Of a DNA stretch of 64,000 nucleotides, positions 11,250 through 19,990 are shown one piece after another (within the stretch, counting starts at the first letter, position 1; each line of letters starts with the position of its first letter). The position numbers were made by a program, and so were the translations under genes. Source of the stretch: Neoarius graeffei (taxonomy: Eukaryota; Chordata; Actinopteri; Siluriformes; Ariidae); assembly GCF_027579695.1 (NCBI RefSeq), contig NC_083592.1:38380214-38444213 (forward strand), read 5' to 3'. The notes under the pieces are model-generated. The model had not been told where the DNA came from, searched no databases, and saw only the letters and a list, made by a program, of their open reading frames with translations.

Positions 11250-11400
11250 TAGGGAGTATCAGGTATTTATCCTCTCATGGATGAAAAGCAATCCTAAGGT
11301 GTCGTTGAGTCATCCTGTTGGTGTGGGTCACTGGGGGCTGGGTGTGAACGGCCTAGGGAGTCGTTGGAGTGATCAATGGTTGTTGGTTCTCTCTGTCCTC

Positions 11401-11592
11401 CTATGAGTCACTGAAAACAGCTGGGTTTTGATGTGCATTCAGTTGTCGGGGAAGTGTGCCAAGGACTGCATTGCAGGTGGCTGATAAATGGTGTCTTAGA
11501 CCACCACCTCTGTTCGGTGATGGACATTTCAGGTTGACAAAAATGGCTTCTTTAACTCCTCGCGCATACCAACGATCCTCTCTGGCTAAAAT
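11401..11592 (-). pseudogene. Penelope-like GIY-YIG endonuclease fragment
   Basis: The minus-strand peptide contains ILAREDRWYARGVKEAIFV, then PSPNRGGGLRHHLSATCNAV and LPRQL before a stop. This is the C-terminal part of the GIY-YIG endonuclease module of fish Penelope-like elements, with EDRW and the REA-like helix. The N-terminal GIY and YIG residues are not present. Confidence 0.7.
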
Positions 11593-11600
11593 GCGTAATG

Positions 11601-12025
11601 TACGCTTTTTATCAAATGTTTTTCCACTACTCCACCTCCAAGAAATACTTGCTTTTCTTTTCATCAATATTAATAAAAATGAATTAATGATATTGTACAG
11701 AGACTTTGACATCTGATATGTGATTTGGCATTCTTCCATTATTTTCTGTTTCCTTGCTCTTTGGTGAGATCACCTCACCCTATTTCCAGAAGGCCAAATT
11801 GCTTGCAATGCCCATGTCTGCGACTAGATGGCGCAAGTGCATTGCATGTTATATATCAGGCGCCCACAAAAACCTATTTTTATATTATATATAAAATGCA
11901 GGAATGTTTCTAAAGTAAGCCAAATGCAATTAGTCTTGCAAAAGTCCTTTAAACTACATGTTTATTTTGATTTATGTGAATTTATCTCCCATCTTTTAAA
12001 AATTTAGCTATTTTCATCTTGTAAT
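11601..12025. other. No feature seen
   Basis: AT-rich sequence without recognisable frame, element terminus or RNA gene. Confidence 0.4.
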
Positions 12026-12395
12026 GGGCGGTACGGTGGTGTAGTGGTTAGCGCTGTCGCCTCACAGCAAGAAGGTCTGGGTTCGAGCCCCGTGGCTGGA
12101 GAGGGCCTTTCTGTGCGGAGTTTGCATGTTCTCCCCGTGTCCGCGTGGGTTTGCTCCGGTTTCCCCCACAGTTCAAAGACATGCAGTTAGATTAACATGG
12201 GATGGCCTTGGGCTGAGATGCCCTTGAGCGAAGCACCTAACTTCCAACTGTTCCCCGGGCGCTGTTAGCATGGCTGCCCACTGCTCTGGGTACGGTATGT
12301 GTGTGTGCTCAGTGCGCACGTGTGTGTTCACTGCTTCAGATGGGTTAAATGCAGAGAGAAATTTCACAAGAATGTGATGAATAAAGTTCTTCTTA
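12026..12395 (+). mobile_element. tRNA-derived SINE, type B tail
   Basis: Head GGGCGGTACGGTGGTGTAGT and B box GGTTCGAGCCCC are followed by the type B 3' half (CTTGGGCTGAGATGCCCTTG, TGGGTTAAATGCAGAG, GAATAAAGTTCTTCTT). It lacks part of the body between the GTGGGTTT and CTCCGG blocks. Confidence 0.85.
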
Positions 12396-12505
12396 TCAAA
12401 CCAAACAAATGAAACCTGCTAGAAGGGAATAGAATACATATGTTATTTACCAGCTGGAAGGTCTGTATTGTGAAATACCATGATCAAGGTCTTGAAAGTA
12501 CTGAC

Positions 12506-12625
12506 CGAGGCGACTTGTCCAGGGTGTACCCTGCCTCTCACCCATAGTCAGCTGGGATAGGCTCCAGCTTGCCTGTGACCCTGTAGGACAGGATAAGCGG
12601 CTAAAGATAATGGATGGATGGATGG
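12506..12625 (+). mobile_element. 5'-truncated type A SINE, GGAT tail
   Basis: Starts at GGCGACTTGTCCAGGGTG and ends in an (ATGG)n tail. The sequence just after it (ATATCTTCAGTGTAG) is the spacer that is repeated in the adjoining tandem array, so this truncated copy is the left anchor of that array. Confidence 0.85.
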
Positions 12626-12774
12626 ATATCTTCAGTGTAGAAAATAGTCAAAATACAGAAAAACCTATAAATGAGTTGGGGTCTACAGGCTTTGATGTCA
12701 AGAGGAAGTGCTTATTGGCCCTGGGGAAAACAAAAGAATTCAAAATTAACAGAACAGAATTCAAAATGAACATG

Positions 12775-14513
12775 GTGTAGTGGTTAGCACCGTCGCCTCA
12801 CAGCAAGAAGGTCCTGGGTTCAAGCCTAGCAGCCGACGATGGCCTTTCTGTGTGGAGTTTGCATGTTCTCCCAGTGTCTGTGTGGGTTTCCTCCGGTTTC
12901 CCCTACAGTCCAAAGACATGCAGGTTAGGATAACTGGTGGCTCTAAACTGACCGTCGGTGCGAATGTGAGTGTGAATGGTTGTTTGTGTCAACCCTGCGA
13001 TGACCTGGCGACTTGTCCAGGGTGTACCCCGCCTCTCACCCGTAGTCAGGTGGGATCGGCTCCAGCTTGCCTGCGACCCTGTAGGACAGGATAAGCGGCT
13101 ACAGATAATGGATGGATGGATGGATGGATGGATATCTTCAGTGTAGAAAATAGTCAAAATACAGAAAAACCTATGAATGAGTTGGGGTCCTTTCTGTGTG
13201 GAGTTTGCATGTTCTCCCGGTGTCTGCGTGGGTTTCCTCTGGTTTCCCCTACAGTCCAAAGACATGCAGGTTAGGATAACTGGTGGCTCTAAACTGACCG
13301 TCGGTGCGAATGTGAGTGTGAATGCTTGTTTGTGTCAGCCCTGCGATGACCTGGCGGCTTGTCCAGGGTGTACCCCGCCTCTCACCCATAGTCAGCTGGG
13401 ATCGGCTCCAGCTTGCCTGCGACCCTGTAGGACAGGATAAGCAGCTACAGATAATGGATGGATGGATGGATGGATGGATGGATGGATATCTTCAGTGTAG
13501 AAAACAGTCAAAATACAGAAAAACCTATGAATGAGTTGGGGTCCTTTCTGTGTGGAGTTTGCATGTTCTCCCGGTGTCTGCGTGGGTTTCCTCCGGTTTC
13601 TCCTACAGTCCAAAGACATGCAGGTTAGGATAACTGGTGGCTCTAAACTGACCGTCGGTGCGAATGTGAGTGTGAATGCTTGTTTGTGTCAGCCCTGCGA
13701 TGACCTGGCGGCTTGTCCAGGGTGTACCCCGCCTCTCGCCCATAGTCAGCTGGGATCGGCTCCAGCTTGCCTGCGACCCTGTAGGACAGGATAAGCAGCT
13801 ACAGATAATGGATGGATGGATGGATGGATGGATATCTTCAGTGTAGAAAACAGTCAAAATACAGAAAAACCTATGAATGAGTTGGGGTCCTTTCTGTGTG
13901 GAGTTTGCATGTTCTCCCGGTGTCTGCGTGGGTTTCCTCCGGTTTCCCCTACAGTCCAAAGACATGCAGGTTAGGATAACTGGTGGCTCTAAACTGACCG
14001 TAGGTGCGAATGTGAGTGTGAATGTTTGTTTGTGTCAACCCTGTGATGACCTGGCGACTTGTCCAGGGTGTACCCCGCCTCTCGCCCATAGTCAGCTGGG
14101 ATAGGCTCCAGATTGCCTGCGACCCTATAGGACAGGATAAGCGGCTACAGATAATGGATGGATGGATATCTTCAGTGTAGAAAATAGTCAAAATACAGAA
14201 AAACCTATGAATGAGTTGGGGTCCTTTCTGTGTGGAGTTTGCATGTTCTCCCGGTGTCTGCGTGGGTTTCCTCTGGTTTCCCCTACAGTCCAAAGACATG
14301 CAGGTTAGGATAACTGGTGGCTCTAAACTGACCGTCGGTGCGAATGTGAGTGTGAATGCTTGTTTGTGTCAACCCTGCGATGACCTGGCGGCTTGTCCAG
14401 GGTGTACCCCGCCTCTCGCCCATAGTCAGCTGGGATCGGCTCCAGCTTGCCTGCGACCCTGTAGGACAGGATAAGCGGCTACAGATAATGGATGGATGGA
14501 TGGATGGATGAAT
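12775..14513 (+). repeat. Tandem array built from SINE bodies
   Basis: A type A SINE with its tRNA-like head (from 12775) is followed by four more bodies that all lack the head. Each has a spacer ATATCTTCAGTGTAGAAAA starting at about 13130, 13484, 13830 and 14164. Period is 334 to 354 bases, varying with the number of ATGG units. Every new unit starts at the same junction, where GAGTTGGGGTCC meets TTTCTGTGTGGAG, so the copies come from repeated duplication of one unit rather than separate insertions. Confidence 0.9.
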
Positions 14514-14559
14514 TGTGTACATACTAAATGCACCTGTAGGCTGTGCTTGTGTATTAGTG

Positions 14560-14815
14560 CACACTGGCGCCCCCTTCAGGCTGAAGCACTGTTTCGTTTT
14601 CACACGGCTCTCCCTGCACACCTACATTGTTAGAAGCCTCCCATTTCCTTCAACATGCCATTTTCGTGTCTCTGTCGGACGGTATGCCGGGTTTAAGGTG
14701 TTTCTCCGGAGTTTTCCGCTTTCCTGCAAACTGACGACGGCGGAGGATTGGAGGAGGTAATGGTTCTGGTTCTGGTTGTTTTTCTGGAGGTGGTGTAGTG
14801 AGCAGTGTTCCGGGT
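14560..14815 (+). promoter_or_regulatory. Possible promoter or 5' non-coding exon of the DAPK-like gene
   Basis: Non-repetitive, locally CpG-richer sequence between the SINE array and the coding exon. It contains CTGACGACGGCGGAGG and two possible splice donors, GAGGAG/GTAATG near 14757 and CCGG/GTGAGT near 14813. A non-coding first exon is expected because the coding exon at 15280 begins with an acceptor. No TATA box or start site can be assigned. Confidence 0.3.
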
Positions 14816-15279
14816 GAGTGTGTGTCTCACTGCTCCTCGGTGCTTAAGTGAAATGAAGAATAGGACTGCGTTTGTTTGGATTATACATGAAACACAACAA
14901 CTTGCGGTTAAGGAGAACGTAGTGTGAGATGGTTCAGAACACATTCACTTCGTTCTTGAGATGACACACTTGTGTATGTCGTTTTTTGATATTACAGCTC
15001 TCTCTCTCTCTCTCTCTCTCTCTAATACCGTGTTCACTAGGCAACTGGAGCTTTAATGACCACAACACCATCTTCACCAAACATCCCATAATTTGTTTGT
15101 TTGTTTGTTTGTTTTTTAGTTGTCATTCTAATATCTAGAAGTCTTCCTCTAGAGCTGAAACAGGCCAGTAAAATGAATAGATCTATCTAACAGAGATAAG
15201 ACCTTCCTTCCTTCCTTCCTTATTTCCTTATTTCTTCTTCTTCAACCCTGTCCATTTTATTTTATTTGTCTTCTTTCAG
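14816..15279 (+). other. Probable 5' intron before the coding exon
   Basis: Contains short (CT)n (about 15000-15023), (GTTT)n (about 15089-15113) and (CTTC)n (about 15204-15221) runs. It ends in the pyrimidine-rich acceptor TTTGTCTTCTTTCAG at 15279. No coding potential seen. Confidence 0.4.
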
Positions 15280-15300
15280 GTCGAATATGAGTAGGTTTCG

Positions 15301-15410
15301 ATGGAAGCTGCTATCATGAGGGTGCAGGTGATGGAAGCGTCCAGCACCATGACCCCCTTCAACCAGGAGAACGTGGAGGACCATTATGAGATTGGAGATG
15401 AGCTTGGAAG
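15301..15410 (+). CDS. First coding exon, death-associated protein kinase (DAPK) family
   Basis: This is the only host coding exon I can support. The exon begins after an acceptor (AG at 15278-15279). An in-frame TAG at 15292-15294 precedes ATG 15301, so this ATG is the earliest possible start; ATGs at codons 6, 11 and 17 are alternatives. The 36 complete codons end in MTPFNQENVEDHYEIGDELG and then AG before the donor GTAAGG at 15411, so the next residue is split in phase 2. DAPK1, 2 and 3 all begin with a close variant of this peptide ending ELGS, just before the glycine-rich ATP loop. Family members are calmodulin-regulated or related Ser/Thr kinases in cell death and autophagy. The peptide matches the three paralogues about equally, so the paralogue is unresolved. 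The kinase domain exons are not in the remaining 48 kb. Confidence 0.8.
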
Positions 15411-15537
15411 GTAAGGAATAATATTTTATTTCCTCGTTTAAAAGGAAACTAAATGGTCTTTGGACTCTCTTGCTGAAATCGTTTTTACGAGCCAATACTA
15501 TGTTTCCAAGTTATGGGTTTTGCCCATCACCCAGACA

Positions 15538-16303
15538 TGCCCCTTTTTGACCAACAAGCACTGGGTTCCTTTCTGACTCGTGCACTTTTTTTTTGGTTTT
15601 GAACCAAAAATAAATTGGTTTGGAAATGGAAAAGTTGGTTTCCAGCTGGAACCAAAATCATCATTTTTTTCAGTTGCTCCTGTTTGTTAGGGGTCGCCAT
15701 AGCGGATCTGTTCCGCGTATTTGATTTGGCATAGGTTTTCCACCTGATGCAACCCTCCCTGGTCTATCCAGGCTTGGGACCAGCATTAAGTATGCACTGG
15801 CTTGTGCAGCCCCAGTGGCTGGGTATTTTACCTAGTGTGCATGTCTTTGAACTGTGGTGGAAACCCATGCAGATGCAGGGGGAACATGGAAACTCCACAC
15901 AGAAAGGCCCCCCCGTTGAGGTTCGACCACTGTGCCGCCCTCCCAGCTGCAACTGAAATATCGCTAGTTTTTCCGGTGTGGGAACCGTGACCTCATTGGG
16001 CATGTCCTTAGTTTGGAGAGGAAGCAAAGCAATGGAGAACGCAGCAGAAAAGGATACATTTTCAGGAAAAAAAAAACAGAATGAAAACAAATATCTGCAA
16101 TAACAGAGCAAAAGCTTGTAGGTAATTGGTGTGTTCAGCCATCTCGATACTACTGTTTACTTCTGTTTAGTTCCGCTGTGCATTGTGCAACACCCTCTGT
16201 TCATGATTCGTTCTTCTGGTGAAAATGTGAGCCAGTTCTCTAGCTGGCACCGGGGTTCAAAGAATCCTGAACGGAACCCATTCCCTGTTGGTCGAAAAGG
16301 GGT
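15538..16303. mobile_element. Old inverted-repeat element with CCCCTTTT ends (hAT-like)
   Basis: The left end GCCCCTTTTTGACCAACAAG and right end CTGTTGGTCGAAAAGGGGTA are inverted repeats of the same family as the better preserved element at 43886-44409. The interior contains a decayed SINE on the minus strand (15820-15945). Ends are diverged, so this is an old insertion. Confidence 0.55.
15820..15945 (-). mobile_element. Decayed type A SINE fragment
   Basis: On the minus strand it retains GGAGTTTCCATGTTCCCCC, AAAGACATGCAC and a head remnant GGGCGGCACAGTGG. The 3' half is missing. It is much more diverged than the other SINEs, so it is an old member. Confidence 0.7.
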
Positions 16304-16319
16304 ATCGGACAGTAACAGC

Positions 16320-16385
16320 TTGGCAGTGTTGAGGCTCGAACTCCCAACCATCCAGTCACTAACCCATTGAGCCACTACTGCAACA
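16320..16385 (-). mobile_element. tRNA-like SINE head remnant
   Basis: On the minus strand GCAGTAGTGGCTCAATGGGT is followed by GGTTGGGAGTTCGAGCC, resembling polymerase III A and B boxes. No folded acceptor stem or 3' tail was seen, so I read it as a SINE remnant and not a tRNA gene. Confidence 0.35.
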
Positions 16386-16474
16386 TTGGGTTGTATGGCC
16401 AACCCTGACTCTTATCGGATATGTTTTATGGACAGTTTGTAGTTTGAGACACAGTTGGCAGTGTTATGAAGTTT

Positions 16475-16585
16475 TGAACCTCATATAATGTCCTCTACGG
16501 TCTCCTGGTTGAAGGTGGTCATGGTTCTGGGTAGTACCATCACCTACTCGCTTATGTCTTGCGTCGAAACCTGCTCATTCAACCG
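16475..16585 (-). pseudogene. Decayed inverted copy of the DAPK-like exon
   Basis: The reverse complement aligns with the exon at 15280-15396. Shared blocks include CTCCTGGTTGAAGG, GGTCATGG, CCATCACCT and TCGAAACCT, in the same order and spacing apart from small gaps near 16478 and 16558. Similarity stops close to the exon's 5' boundary and before its 3' end. The gaps break the frame and no donor is kept, so it cannot be a working exon. Confidence 0.75.
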
Positions 16586-16689
16586 AAGTGGACGGATAAA
16601 GATAATTTAGAATTTGTGACTAAATTAGCAATGGAGGGTCCCCCCCCTTCTGTGAAGGTCCAGTATATTAATTGTATTGAACTTGTTTA

Positions 16690-16757
16690 AGCATCATGAC
16701 TGCCTTCAACTAGTAGAATGTGGAGGTCCATTACAAGATTGTAGAGGGTCTTGGAGA
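16690..16757 (+). pseudogene. Decayed direct copy of the DAPK-like exon
   Basis: Aligns without gaps to 15343-15410, the last 68 bases of the coding exon; by my count 53 of 68 bases agree. The frame reads MTAFN, then two consecutive TAG codons where the exon has CAG GAG, then NVEVHYKIVEGLG. The donor is lost (GGAGATTA instead of GGAAGGTAAG). It lies about 1.35 kb downstream of the intact exon and about 100 bases from the inverted copy. Confidence 0.75.
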
Positions 16758-17054
16758 TTACAAAAATGAAATTCTTTGCATTTTGGATGAACATGACCTT
16801 CTATGAAGAATGGGAAGGAATAATGAGTCCTGATGTTTGAGAGTCTACACTATGGACTTGGATGGAGAAACCTAGGTCTCATTAATTTTGCTTCATAAGG
16901 ATGTTTAAATGCTCCGTGTGGGCAGTTTATGGACCACAGAGATGCTTTTGCGGTGCTGGCAATGTTTAAGGTTTTCTAGTACCATGCAATGGCCAGTGAT
17001 TATTATGATGGTGTGCTAGACATCTACTGCATTTTATTAAATTGATTGTATGCC

Positions 17055-17438
17055 GGCGGCACGGTGGTGTAGTGGTTAGCGCTGTCGCCTCACAGCAAGA
17101 AGGTCCGGGTTCGAGCCCCGTGGCCGGCGAGGGCCTTTCTGTGCGGAGTTTGCATGTTCTCCCCGTGTCCGCGTGGGTTTCCTCCGGGTGCTCCGGTTTC
17201 CCCCACAGTCCAAAGACATGCAGGTTAGGTTAACTGGTGACTCTAAATTGAGCGTAGGTGTGAATGTGAGTGTGAATGGTTGTCTGTGTCTATGTGTCAG
17301 CCCTGTGATGACCTGGCGACTTGTCCAGGGTGTACCCCGCCTTTCGCCCGTAGTCAGCTGGGATAGGCTCCAGCTTGCCTGCGACCCTGTAGAACAGGAT
17401 AAAGCAGCTAGAGATAATGAGATGAGATGAGATGAGAT
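17055..17438 (+). mobile_element. tRNA-derived SINE, type A
   Basis: Full-length copy with a GATGAGATGAG tail. The direct repeat GATTGTATGCC (17044-17054 and 17439-17449) is its target duplication. It lies in the presumed long intron of the DAPK-like gene. Confidence 0.95.
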
Positions 17439-17449
17439 GATTGTATGCC

Positions 17450-18353
17450 AGTCATATCAAATGGTAATATTTCACACCTGAGCACTAAGCTATGGTTTTT
17501 ATCGGATACAGTTTGCACAAGCTAACTCTTGTGAATTTAATGCTCTTCAAATGATTGTCATCGTTTTGTATGGTCTAGTTCTTTCTCATTTGCTGTCATT
17601 TATGTTATGGGTTTACTGTCTGGCCATATAACAAATAATTGGTCATGCTTCATTTGCTAAGGTGACCTCCCTTCGGCCACCTGATCGTTGTTTGTTTAAT
17701 CACGCGGGCTGTGTTTCTAGTGAAACCTTGTCGTGTATGATTGGAGATGGGGGAAGGCTCTGCGGCTGAACATCACAAGCTTGTGCATTCTCTTTCTCGC
17801 TGCCAGGCATGTGGGTGGTGTTGCTCAAGCCACATCAAGCAAGTCACGTAGTGGCTGCAGCAAACAGGACTCCTATATGTTTAAAAGAAATGGTTTGTGT
17901 ACCAGCTCTGGTGGAGCAGCCTATAGGGAGAGGGGAATGCCCTACATTTTGATATTGCGTGGGATAAATTATACTGTGTCAGTAAGAGGATGCTTCGAGA
18001 CCCTTTTTCTCTTCAATGTGGGGGGAAAAATGCAAGCCTGTATCTATTAAGCTGAACTGATTTCTGTAATTGATTCAGGATTAGTGTTCTTGCTGTTCGC
18101 TAGAAGTTTTTTGCATTAAACAGGTTCAGTAATTGGGGAAACCACAGGGCTATATTTGATTACAGTGAAGAGGAAATGATGCACATACTTTTTCTCACAC
18201 TCCTGTTTGTGTATCGGAGCTAGTGACTGTGTAAAGTGTCTCTTTTTGGATTATTTAAATAAACATTGTTTACAAGCTGAATTAATACATTTTGGTCTAC
18301 TGTATATCTGTCCATGCGCACGTGTGTATGTAATAAAATATATATAAAAATTG
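17450..18353. other. No feature seen
   Basis: Intron-like sequence. An open frame at 17733-18050 (+) has no recognisable domain, and I do not treat it as coding. Confidence 0.4.
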
Positions 18354-18511
18354 TTATTCCAGTTAAGCCATGTATGGCAAGATTGAGTGGAATAGCTCTT
18401 TTATTCTATCCACGTTCACTGGATTTTGAGAAACGGAGCATTTTTAATTTTTGCAAATTTTATAAATAACTTTTTTTTTATACAAAATGTCTGACAGTCA
18501 TTTCGGCTTAA

Positions 18512-19158
18512 AGTGCCATTCCACCATTGGATGTATTCTTTGGCATAAAATACAATATATTTTGACAACATATATAAATGGTATCACTAGATAGAGAAAT
18601 CTTTTAGCTTCAAAATGATATATCAAACATATAATTTTTTGACAACGACAAGTATATTAATTTTGCGACCAAAGTCACCTACCCTTTTAATTTCCGCGCG
18701 TGATGTCATCGGCAGGTTCCCCTTCTTGTGTACCACGTGACGTGTGACGTGGCACATATTATCAGCAATGGCGGATAGAACGCGATAAAAATAATACCAA
18801 TAAATCTAGCTAATACCAATAAATCTAGCTAACTGAAAGATTAACTCAATTTTTCTCAATTTTTTTGGCCCCCATATACGAGGAGAAATGACTCTCTCAC
18901 TTTGGGGGTTTCCTGGTCTAAAAATAGACCGACACGTGGTACACAAGAAGGGGAACCTGCCGATGACATCACGTTTCACTACCGCGCGGAAATTAAAAGG
19001 GTAGGTGACTTTGGTCGCAAAATTAATATACTTGTCGTTGTCAAAAAATTATGTTTGATATATCATTTTGAAGCTAAAAGATTTCTCTGTCTAGTCATGT
19101 TGTCATAAAATATATTGTATTTTATGCCAAAGAATACATCCAATGGTGGAATGGCACT
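18512..19158. mobile_element. TTAA-target foldback element
   Basis: Arms of about 220 bases starting AGTGCCATTCCACCATTGGA are nearly complementary to each other. TTAA flanks both ends (18508-18511, 19159-19162). The centre holds non-repeated sequence with TCAGCAATGGCGGATAG. No transposase frame. A short direct duplication TAATACCAATAAATCTAGC lies in the centre. Confidence 0.8.
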
Positions 19159-19168
19159 TTAAGCCAGT

Positions 19169-19613
19169 ATCTCACTGGGCTGCAACAGCTTGCGGCAAAT
19201 TGCGAACGTCATTCGCGAGAGAGTTTCAAAAGTGTCTTGAAACATTCGCGGGGCTTCTCAATTTCCTCGCATGAGTCGCAAAGTGTCGCTCCTTCGTCGC
19301 TGAAATTTTGAACATGTTCAAAAAATTCGTGCGACAATTTCTCTCAAAATAGCCGCAAATGTGTCGCTGGTGTCGCAAAGCCGTCGCGAACCCTTCTCAA
19401 GTCGGTTTCCGTGAGGCTTCCTCTACTTCCCTGCCTGCCGAGGGAAAGCCGGGCTGCGACAGCCTGCGACTAGTTGGAGACGCAACAATTGCGGTGAAAT
19501 ATGCAAATATCAATTCGGTGTGATTCCAAGTGAAAAATTGTCGCTAATTTGCATAATTTATCACAATTGTTGTGTCTCCAACTAATCGCGGGCTGTCGCA
19601 GCCCAGTGAGATA
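19169..19613. mobile_element. Short inverted-repeat element with ATCTCACTGGGC ends
   Basis: The left ATCTCACTGGGCTGC and right GCAGCCCAGTGAGAT ends are perfect inverted repeats. The interior is rich in TGTCGC and GCGACA motifs in both orientations, as in elements with subterminal transposase sites. It sits seven bases after a TTAA element. Confidence 0.7.
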
Positions 19614-19990
19614 TATATGGAAACTTTTCCATATTTAGTGTTTGTGGGTTTTTTTTTTTGTAGTTTTGGGGGTTTTCTTCTTCTTTAGGGTTTTTTGGCA
19701 GTTGGCAAGCCATCTTAAAGGTGCATTGCCGCCACCGATGGCTGGAATGTGGAACAGGAGATATTGGGGGATGACAACATTCTTTTAGCTATTTCTGTTT
19801 CTTTGAAATACTTGATGATTTTGGGGGGTTTTGTTTTCAAGTAGAGTTTTTATTTTGTCCTTGGTTGGTTCAGCAACACGCTCTGCCATTTTGTTTTTCT
19901 CTACTCACAGTATATGAGCTGATAGCTTAGTAGTAGAGTAGCCAATCAGAGTGCATGATTGCTCACATTCAGTGAATGTGGATAGAATTT

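Larger units (their letters stand above)
10349..11600 (-). mobile_element. Penelope-like retroelement, 3' fragment, interrupted
   Basis: The left part contains GAAGACGTTTCACCTCTCAT and GGCTTCTTCAGTTC, sequences that in fish accompany GIY-YIG-bearing Penelope-like elements. The right part encodes on the minus strand a piece of that endonuclease region (11401-11592). An ISL2EU-like transposon (10486-11248) is inserted between them. The reverse transcriptase is missing, so this is a relic. Confidence 0.7.
18354..19990 (-). mobile_element. MAERVAEPT element, copy a, interrupted
   Basis: One of three copies in the window (others 22117-22765 and 49412-50318). Ends are marked by ATTCTATCCACGTTCACTGG and its complement-like partner CAGTGAATGTGGATAGAAT. 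On the minus strand the interior reads ATGGCAGAGCGTGTTGCTGA, encoding MAERVAEPTKD and then LLENKTP. Two other inverted-repeat elements (18512-19158, 19169-19613) are inserted. The peptide loosely recalls N-termini of Crypton/tyrosine-recombinase proteins, a weak inference. Confidence 0.5.

Noticed and set aside
12775..14513. CRISPR-like array
   Set aside because: Units are 334-354 bases of SINE sequence with (ATGG)n tails, in a eukaryotic context; no short repeats with unique spacers.
17733..18050. 105-codon frame as a further exon of the DAPK-like gene
   Set aside because: No kinase motifs and no suitable acceptor in phase with the first exon.
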